64,000 nt of DNA from an uncultured Albidovulum sp. (GTDB lineage: Bacteria; Pseudomonadota; Alphaproteobacteria; Rhodobacterales; Rhodobacteraceae), in the NCBI GenBank assembly GCA_913064775.1, contig CAJYAD010000012.1, forward strand, positions 62,001 through 126,000, read 5' to 3'. Below the pieces are notes generated by a model. The model was not told the DNA's origin, searched no databases, and was given only the letters and a program-made list of their open reading frames with translations. Shown piece by piece: positions 58,667-64,000 of the stretch. Within the stretch, counting starts at the first letter, position 1. Every line of letters starts with the position of its first letter. Position numbers and translations under genes: made by a program.

Positions 58667-59725
58667 ATGCCCAAACTCACTCTCGCAGCCACCCTTGTCG
58701 CGACCATGGCCCTGTCGGGCGGCGCCGCCTTCGCGGCCAAACAGGTCAACGTCGGCATCTGCGTGGCATGGCCCGGCTATTCGATGCTGGAGGTGGCCCG
58801 CCAGAAGAACCTGATCCCCGGCTACGATCTGAAGATCACCGATTTCGAAGATCCGCTTGCCGCGCATTCGGCGCTGGCGGCCGGGCAGATCGACGTGCTG
58901 GGATGCACGGCGGATTACACGCCAGTGGCCGTGGACGCCGGCTTGAACGAGGTTCTGGTGACCGATCTGAACCCCTCTTACGGGGTCGATCACATCGTCT
59001 TGGCGAAGGGCATGAAAGTCTCTGACCTGAAGGGCCAGAAGGTCGCCGCACCGCAGGCGTATATCGGCCAGTTGCTGATGGGCCTCTGGCTTGACCAGGA
59101 GGGGATCAAACCCAAGGATGTGACCTGGGTGAACCTCAATGCCGATAACGCGGTCGGCCCGATGCTTTCGGGCGATCTGGCCGCAGCCTACATGTACGAA
59201 CCCTGGATCTCGAATCTCGAGAAGGCCGCCCCCGGCACCACCTCAGCCGTCGACACGACCGATCCCGCCATGCTCAAGACCGGGATCTTCATGGATGCGC
59301 TGTATATGAACAAGGACTTCATCGCCGAGGACCGTCCCGCCGCCCTGGCCGTGCTGAAGGCCGAATGGGAAGGGCGCGGCTACTGGCACGCCCATGTCAA
59401 GGAGACCAATGCGCTGATCGCGAAGTTCCTGAAATGGCCCGAGGGCGACGTGGCCGCGGTGATCGGAACCGATGGCAAGTCCCTCAAGGGCGGGATCTAC
59501 GTTTTTGATTTCAACGAGGCCGCCCAGGTCTGCGGCGTGCTTGACGGCACGCCCCCCCTTGGCCTGACCAATGGCGAGCTGACGAAATCAGTCGCGCTGA
59601 CCAACGAATGGTGGATCAAGCTTGGCCTGATGAAGAACAAGATCGACCCTGCCAAGGGCGTCGACTGCAGCCTGATGGGCGAACTGGTGAAGGCTGGCTA
59701 CCGGCAGTCCTTTGCCGCGAACTGA
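58667..59725 (+). CDS. ABC substrate-binding protein, taurine/nitrate/sulfonate type
   Basis: A 352-residue periplasmic protein. Signal peptide MPKLTLAATLVATMALSG ends near AFA-AK. The mature start QVNVGICVAWPGYSMLEVARQKNLIPGYDLKITDFEDPLAAHSALAAGQIDVLGCTADYTP matches the SsuA/TauA/NrtA family (NMT1-like fold). These bind sulfonates, nitrate, thiamine precursors or guanidino compounds. ATG 58667 follows AGGAG. First gene of the cluster, followed by a hairpin before the permease. Substrate inferred from the downstream hydrolases. Confidence 0.85.
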   Translation: MPKLTLAATLVATMALSGGAAFAAKQVNVGICVAWPGYSMLEVARQKNLIPGYDLKITDFEDPLAAHSALAAGQIDVLGCTADYTPVAVDAGLNEVLVTDLNPSYGVDHIVLAKGMKVSDLKGQKVAAPQAYIGQLLMGLWLDQEGIKPKDVTWVNLNADNAVGPMLSGDLAAAYMYEPWISNLEKAAPGTTSAVDTTDPAMLKTGIFMDALYMNKDFIAEDRPAALAVLKAEWEGRGYWHAHVKETNALIAKFLKWPEGDVAAVIGTDGKSLKGGIYVFDFNEAAQVCGVLDGTPPLGLTNGELTKSVALTNEWWIKLGLMKNKIDPAKGVDCSLMGELVKAGYRQSFAAN

Positions 59726-59733
59726 ACCGACAG

Positions 59734-59760
59734 GGCCCCGTGCCGCGCGGCGCGGGGGCC
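59734..59760 (+). terminator. Intercistronic hairpin after the binding-protein gene
   Basis: Arms GGCCCC (59734-59739) and GGGGCC (59755-59760), extended inward by G/C pairing with a bulge, lie between the binding protein stop and the permease start. No U-tract; likely a processing or stabilising element. Confidence 0.4.
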
Positions 59761-59776
59761 AACATTGGAGGCGCAT

Positions 59777-60592
59777 ATGTCGAGCCCGAAACCGAACCGG
59801 CGCCGCCGCCTGCTTCAGGTGCGCACGCCGGTCTCTCCCATGCAGGCGCTGATCTCGTCGATCGGGATCTGGGTGGTCTTCTTCGGTGGCTGGATCTTCG
59901 CGACGTCCATGGGCTGGGTGAACCCGATCCTGGTGCCGTCGCCCGCGCAGGTGTTTCGCTCGATTTACCTCCTGTTCGCCAATGATGGCTTTGCAAGCGA
60001 CGTGCTGATTTCGGTGGGCCGGGTGCTCTTCGCCTTCGCGCTGGCCTGTCTGGTCGCGGTGCCCACGGGGGTGGCGATGGGGGCGTTTCCGGCGATCGAT
60101 GCGGTGCTCGCCCCCTTCGTGTCGGCCTGGCGCTACCTGCCGGCGCCGTCCTTCATCCCGATCCTCCTAATGTGGTTCGGCACCGGCGAGGAACCCAAGA
60201 TCGCGCTGCTGTTCCTGGGCGTCATCTTCTTCCTGATTACCCTGATCGCGGACCACACCAAGGAGGTGCGCAAGGAACTGATCGAGACCGCAATGACCCT
60301 GGGCGCCGGCCGTTCCATCACCGTCTTCCAGGTCATGCTGCCGGCGGTGCTGCCCAATATCCTTGTCGCCATGCGGCAGATGCTGGCCGTCGTCTGGACC
60401 TATCTGGTCATTGCCGAGATCGTCGCCTCGACCACCGGCATCGGCGCGATGATGATGCGCGCGCGGCGCTTCCTGCACACCGATCAGATCATGGGCGGCA
60501 TCATCGTGATCGGTGCGCTGGGGCTGATCTTCGACCGGCTGTTCGCGGTGCTGCACCGCCGACTTTTCCCCTATCTTCAGGACTCGCGTTGA
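59777..60592 (+). CDS. ABC transporter permease, taurine/nitrate type
   Basis: A 271-residue inner-membrane permease with about six helices (ALISSIGIWVVFFGGWIFATSMG, VGRVLFAFALACLVAVPTGVAMG, IALLFLGVIFFLITLIADHT). The coupling EAA loop reads ETAMTLGAGRSITVFQVMLPAVLPNI. ATG 59777 has GGAGG six bases upstream; the TTG at 59765 is rejected since that site would be inside the gene. Its stop overlaps the ATPase start (TGATG). Forms the pore for the ligand of the preceding binding protein. Confidence 0.9.
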   Translation: MSSPKPNRRRRLLQVRTPVSPMQALISSIGIWVVFFGGWIFATSMGWVNPILVPSPAQVFRSIYLLFANDGFASDVLISVGRVLFAFALACLVAVPTGVAMGAFPAIDAVLAPFVSAWRYLPAPSFIPILLMWFGTGEEPKIALLFLGVIFFLITLIADHTKEVRKELIETAMTLGAGRSITVFQVMLPAVLPNILVAMRQMLAVVWTYLVIAEIVASTTGIGAMMMRARRFLHTDQIMGGIIVIGALGLIFDRLFAVLHRRLFPYLQDSR

Positions 60593-61377
60593 TGGCCACA
60601 CCCCTAATGCAGATCGACCGCGTCTCGAAGAGGTTCGAGCTGTCCGGCGGGCGGACATTGACCGCGGTCAGCGATGTCTCCTTCTCGGTCGAGAAGGGCT
60701 CGATCTGTGCCCTGCTGGGCCCCTCGGGCAGCGGCAAATCCACCATTCTGCGGATGATCGCCGGACTGGAGACGCTTTCGAGCGGCGCGATCCGCCTGAA
60801 GGGACAGGACATCGACGGCCCCGGCCAGGACCGCGGCATGGTGTTTCAGGCCTATACCTCCTTCGACTGGCTTTCGGTCCGCAAGAACGTCGAATTCGGA
60901 ATGCGGATCAATGGCCTGTCAGCCAGGGAACGGCGCGAACGGGCCGAGCATTTCATCGACCTCGTGGGGCTTTCGAACTTCATCGACACCTATCCTTCGC
61001 GCCTGTCGGGGGGGATGCGCCAGCGCGTCGCGATCGCGCGCACGCTGGCCAACGCCCCGGAAGTGCTGCTGATGGATGAACCCTTCGGCGCCCTCGACGC
61101 CGAGACCCGCTGGCAGATGCAGGAATTGATGATCGAGGTGGCAGGGGCGTCCGGCACGACCATGGTCATCGTCACCCATGACATCGAAGAGGCGATCTTT
61201 CTGGCCGACAAGATCGAGTTCCTCTCCAGCCACCCGGGCCGGCTGCGCGAAGAGATCACCCCCGACTTCAAGCCCGCCGAACGCATTCGCAACAAGGAGC
61301 AGCTGCTTGAACTTGGCGGCTTCGCCGAGACCGAACGAAAGATCATGCGCTTGATGCGAGAGGAAGGACGGCATTGA
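60592..61377 (+). CDS. ABC transporter ATPase, taurine/nitrate type
   Basis: A 261-residue ATPase: Walker A GPSGSGKS (43-50), Q-loop GMVFQAYTSFDWLSV, signature LSGGM (138-142), Walker B VLLMDEP (158-164), and H-loop VTHDIEEA. The Q-loop variant FQ-YTSFDWLSV is typical of the nitrate/taurine group. ATG 60592 overlaps the permease stop. Its TGA overlaps the TTG start of the next gene by 4 bp (TTGA), so the catabolic genes are coupled to transport. Confidence 0.92.
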   Translation: MATPLMQIDRVSKRFELSGGRTLTAVSDVSFSVEKGSICALLGPSGSGKSTILRMIAGLETLSSGAIRLKGQDIDGPGQDRGMVFQAYTSFDWLSVRKNVEFGMRINGLSARERRERAEHFIDLVGLSNFIDTYPSRLSGGMRQRVAIARTLANAPEVLLMDEPFGALDAETRWQMQELMIEVAGASGTTMVIVTHDIEEAIFLADKIEFLSSHPGRLREEITPDFKPAERIRNKEQLLELGGFAETERKIMRLMREEGRH

Positions 61378-62132
61378 TACAGATTGATTATTCCGGCCGC
61401 ACGGTTGTCGTGACGGGGGCAAGCCGCGGCATCGGGCTTGGCATCGCGCGCGGCTTTGCCGAGGCCGGCGCACGCCTGCATCTGATCGCCGACGACCCCG
61501 CTGTCGAGGATAGCGCGCGCGAACTGGGCGCCACCGCGGCGCGGGCCGATATCGCGGTGAAGACCGATGTTCAGGCGGCGCTCGCCCCACTGTCGCGGAT
61601 CGATGTTCTGGTGAACAACGCCGGGCTCGAACTGATGACCCCGATCGAGGACGAGTCCGACGCGGTGACCGATGCCTTTCGCCGGATCGTCGAGATCAAC
61701 GTGATCGGCACCGGCCTGGTCACCACCGCCGCGCTGGCGCGGATGCCCGCCGGGGCCTCCATCATCAACACGGCCTCGATCTGGGGCCGCGTCGCCGAGC
61801 CGCGTTTCGGGGCCTATGTGGCGTCCAAACACGCGATCATCGGCCTCACCAAGACCTGGGCGCGAGAGCTGGGCCCTCGCGGCATCCGCGTGAACGCCGT
61901 CTGTCCGGGCTGGGTACGCACCCAGGCCTCGCTACGCTCGCTCGGTAGGATGGCGACAGAGGCGGGCGTGGCCGAAGCGACCCTGCTGGACGAGATCGTC
62001 GCGGGTCAGGCCCTGCCCGGCCTGATGGAGCCGCAGGACATGGCCGCGACCTATCTGTTCCTGGGCTCGGATCTGGCGGCAAACATCACCGGCCAGTCGC
62101 TGGGCGTGGATCGCGGAGAAGTGCCATGGTGA
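61374..62132 (+). CDS. SDR-family NAD(P)-dependent oxidoreductase
   Basis: A 252-residue classical SDR: cofactor loop TGASRGIG (14-21), NNAG, catalytic Ser in SIINTASIWGRV, and YVASK with Tyr and Lys intact, followed by ITGQSLGVDRGEVPW. Start is TTG 61374, inside the ATPase stop, with AGGAAGG upstream; no ATG gives a complete Rossmann strand. Part of the transporter operon. It oxidises or reduces a secondary alcohol or carbonyl of unknown identity. A second SDR overlaps its 3' end. Confidence 0.88.
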   Translation: MIQIDYSGRTVVVTGASRGIGLGIARGFAEAGARLHLIADDPAVEDSARELGATAARADIAVKTDVQAALAPLSRIDVLVNNAGLELMTPIEDESDAVTDAFRRIVEINVIGTGLVTTAALARMPAGASIINTASIWGRVAEPRFGAYVASKHAIIGLTKTWARELGPRGIRVNAVCPGWVRTQASLRSLGRMATEAGVAEATLLDEIVAGQALPGLMEPQDMAATYLFLGSDLAANITGQSLGVDRGEVPW

Positions 62133-62833
62133 GCCCGCTCAAAGGGAAACGCGCGCTGGTGACCGGCGCGGCAAGCGGCATCGGTCTGGCCTCGGCCCGT
62201 GCGTTGCAGGACGGGGGCGCCGAGGTTCTGGGACTAGATCTTGCGGCCAGCGACGGGGCCTTCCCGATCCTCGCCTGCGATCTGCGCGATGAGGCACAGA
62301 TAATCGCCGCCGTGGCTGAAGGCGCCCGACGTCTGGGCGGCTTCGACATCCTAGTGAACAACGCCGGGATCCTGGAGGAACAGCCGCTGGGCCAGCTGAC
62401 CAGCGCCCATATCGACCGGATGTTCGCGGTGAACGTGCGCGGGGCGATGCTGGTCGCGCGCGAGGTTCTGCCGCATCTGCCCAAGGGCGGGCGGATCATC
62501 AACATCGTGTCCGAACTCGCCTACCTGGGCCGCGCGGGCGCCTCGGTCTACGCCGCGACGAAGGCGGCCATGCTGGGTGCGACGCGGTCCTGGGCGCGCG
62601 AACTGGCCCCTGACATCCTGGTCAACGCCGTGGCGCCAGGGCCGACGGACACCCCCCTACTGGCGTTCGAGCAACTGACCGAGGCCCAGCGGGTCGAGGA
62701 AACCGCCAATCCGATCGGCCGCATCGGCCGCCCCGAGGAGGTGGCCGCGGCGGTGGTCTTCCTGGCGGGCCCGGGCGCCACCTTCTTCACCGGCCAATGC
62801 CTCGGCGCCAATGGTGGCGCGGCAATGAATTGA
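62126..62833 (+). CDS. SDR-family oxidoreductase (second copy)
   Basis: A 235-residue SDR with TGAASGIG (13-20), LVNNAGILEEQPLG, catalytic Ser in IINIVSELAYLG, and YAATK. C-terminal FFTGQCLGANGGAAMN. The ATG at 62126 lies 7 bp inside the preceding gene. The two SDRs differ substantially in sequence, so they are not a recent duplication. They may act on successive intermediates or form a heteromeric enzyme; which is not decidable here. Confidence 0.88.
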   Translation: MVSPLKGKRALVTGAASGIGLASARALQDGGAEVLGLDLAASDGAFPILACDLRDEAQIIAAVAEGARRLGGFDILVNNAGILEEQPLGQLTSAHIDRMFAVNVRGAMLVAREVLPHLPKGGRIINIVSELAYLGRAGASVYAATKAAMLGATRSWARELAPDILVNAVAPGPTDTPLLAFEQLTEAQRVEETANPIGRIGRPEEVAAAVVFLAGPGATFFTGQCLGANGGAAMN

Positions 62834-62837
62834 TGGA

Positions 62838-63629
62838 ATGCACATGGTAGATACGGTTTTTTTCGCAGAACTCACTTGGCCCGAGGTCGAAGCGCGCATC
62901 GCCGCGGGGGCGCCGGTGTTCCTGCCGCTGGGCGCCACCGAACAACATGGCCGGCACATGGCGCTGAATGTCGACGTGGTGCTGCCCACGTCCATTTCAG
63001 CCCGCGCCGCCGCCCGGACCGGTGGGCTGGTGCTGCCGGCGCTGGCCTATGGCAACCGCTCGCAACCCAAGACCGGCGGCGGGCCGCAATTCCCCGGCAC
63101 ACTTAACCTTAGCGCGCATACCTTCTCGTTGATCGTGCGCGACGTGATCTGCGAGCTTTATCGTCAGAACGTGCGCAAGATCGTCACCGTCAACGGCCAT
63201 TACGAGAACATCGGGCCGACGATCGAAGGGATCGAACTGGCACTGGATGCGATCGGCCGCGACCGGGCCCGGGATCTGGTGATCCTGCGCGTCGATCACT
63301 GGGAGATGGTGCGCCCCGAAACGCTCGCCCGGATCTTCCCCGACGGCTATCCGGGGATCGAGCTGGAACATGCCTCGGTGCTGGAAACCTCGATGATGAT
63401 GGCGCTGCGCCCCAAACTGGTCGACCTAAGCCGCGCCAGCCACGATGGCCCCGCCCGCTTCCTGCCCTACGACCGCTATCCCAAGCCCAGCGAAGAGGTG
63501 CCGCCCTCGGGCGTGCTGTCGCTGACCGAGGGGTCCTCGGCCGAGAAGGGCGAATGGCTGTTGGCCGATTGCGAGGCCGGCATCGTCGAGATGATCGAAC
63601 GGGAATTTCGGGAAAGGGTCGCGCAATGA
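62838..63629 (+). CDS. Creatininase-family amidohydrolase
   Basis: A 263-residue metal-dependent hydrolase. Metal-site segments are GATEQHGRHMALNVDVVLP (Glu, His, Asp), VNGHYENIGPTIEGIELAL and IELEHASVLETSMM. The NGHYEN form and the later DHWEMV, DLVDLSRA-like order and EKGEWLLADCEAGI resemble true creatininases more than MftE or FAPy deformylase relatives, which have NGHGGN. Substrate may be creatinine or another cyclic or amide guanidino compound. ATG 62838 or 62844 can start it. Coupled to the next gene by a 4-bp overlap. Confidence 0.82.
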   Translation: MHMVDTVFFAELTWPEVEARIAAGAPVFLPLGATEQHGRHMALNVDVVLPTSISARAAARTGGLVLPALAYGNRSQPKTGGGPQFPGTLNLSAHTFSLIVRDVICELYRQNVRKIVTVNGHYENIGPTIEGIELALDAIGRDRARDLVILRVDHWEMVRPETLARIFPDGYPGIELEHASVLETSMMMALRPKLVDLSRASHDGPARFLPYDRYPKPSEEVPPSGVLSLTEGSSAEKGEWLLADCEAGIVEMIEREFRERVAQ

Positions 63630-64000
63630 CCACGTTCCATCAACCGGTTGACGCGTCTGAAGTGCCGCGCTTCGCGGGGCAGTCCACCTTCATGCGCCTT
63701 CCCCTGGTGACTTCGGCGGAAGGTCTCGACATCGCGCTGGTGGGCATCCCCTGGGACGGCGGCACGACCAACCGGGCCGGCGCCCGCCACGGGCCGCGCG
63801 AGGTGCGCAATCAGTCCAGCCTGATGCGCCGCACCCATCACGTCAGCGGGGTAACACCCTTCGCGATCGCCAACATCGCGGATGTGGGGGATCTGTCGGT
63901 CAATCCGATCAACCTGATGGACGGGCTGGCCCGGATCGAGACCGGGATGGACGCGATCGTCGCGGCCGGTGCCATGCCGCTTTCGGTGGGCGGTGACCAT
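63626..64000 (+). CDS. Ureohydrolase (agmatinase/guanidinobutyrase-like), 5' part
   Basis: The first 125 codons of a gene running off the right edge. It begins MTTFHQPVDASEVPRFAGQ and continues FMRLPLV, LDIALVGIPWDGGTTNRAGARHGPREVRNQSSLMRR, and ends at the first metal ligand of SVGGDH. This is the pattern of guanidinobutyrase, guanidinopropionase and agmatinase, which use a Mn or Ni pair to release urea from a guanidino group. ATG 63626 overlaps the creatininase stop. The rest of the active site lies outside the window. Confidence 0.85.
   Translation, partial: MTTFHQPVDASEVPRFAGQSTFMRLPLVTSAEGLDIALVGIPWDGGTTNRAGARHGPREVRNQSSLMRRTHHVSGVTPFAIANIADVGDLSVNPINLMDGLARIETGMDAIVAAGAMPLSVGGDH

Overview
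This 64-kb window is GC-rich, tightly packed chromosomal DNA from an alphaproteobacterium, most likely a member of the Rhodobacteraceae/Paracoccaceae. That placement rests on gene content and order: amiC-like/ponA/prfB; a yfgM-bamB-der block; urtABCDE; a fused TAXI-type TRAP transporter; zwf-pgl-pgi; an MttB homologue and a corrinoid-reactivating ferredoxin. It is also supported by a dispersed intergenic repeat (GGATATTT, a short spacer, then CCAGAAAGAAG) of a kind I associate with this family. I see no tRNA, rRNA, insertion sequence, prophage block or CRISPR array.

Layout. 1-5.2 kb: start of an MttB-family methyltransferase, a HAD phosphatase, a MarR regulator, a GT-A-like protein, a divergent GIY-YIG/DUF2239 pair with a mirror-image promoter, and an O-acetylhomoserine sulfhydrylase. 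5.2-15 kb: a SIMPL protein, an 880-residue protein joining a PilM/GspL-like end to a PilP/GspC-like end, hppD with a divergent Lrp regulator, a Kef-type antiporter, a thioesterase, and metF divergent from a MetR-like regulator. 15-24.7 kb: a LysR/P450 divergent pair, pxpA, a TAXI-TRAP operon with DUF1850, a LysR regulator and a GMC oxidoreductase. 24.9-29.3 kb: housekeeping (tpiA, der, bamB, yfgM). 29.9-35.8 kb: the complete urea ABC transporter operon. 35.9-41.3 kb: a DUF2793 protein, a 60-residue membrane protein, a LysR/SDR pair, an MFS exporter and DUF2189. 41.5-46.8 kb: prfB, penicillin-binding protein 1A and an amidase.

46.9-51.2 kb holds the most unusual locus. A corrinoid-activating ferredoxin (RACo type) is translationally coupled to one polypeptide that carries an ECF sigma factor at its N-terminus and a membrane anti-sigma factor at its C-terminus. 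Two hairpins follow. Then come two tiny ORFs linked by 4-bp overlaps to a second, stand-alone anti-sigma-like gene.

51.4-55.2 kb is a zwf-pgl-pgi operon behind a perfect LacI-type operator. 55.7-57.6 kb encodes an orphan membrane histidine kinase. 57.9-64 kb is a coherent catabolic cluster: a TetR regulator, a taurine/nitrate-type ABC transporter, two SDR enzymes, a creatininase-clade hydrolase and the start of a guanidinobutyrase-like ureohydrolase. I infer uptake and breakdown of a guanidino compound. If so, the urea released would suit a cell that also carries the urea transporter.
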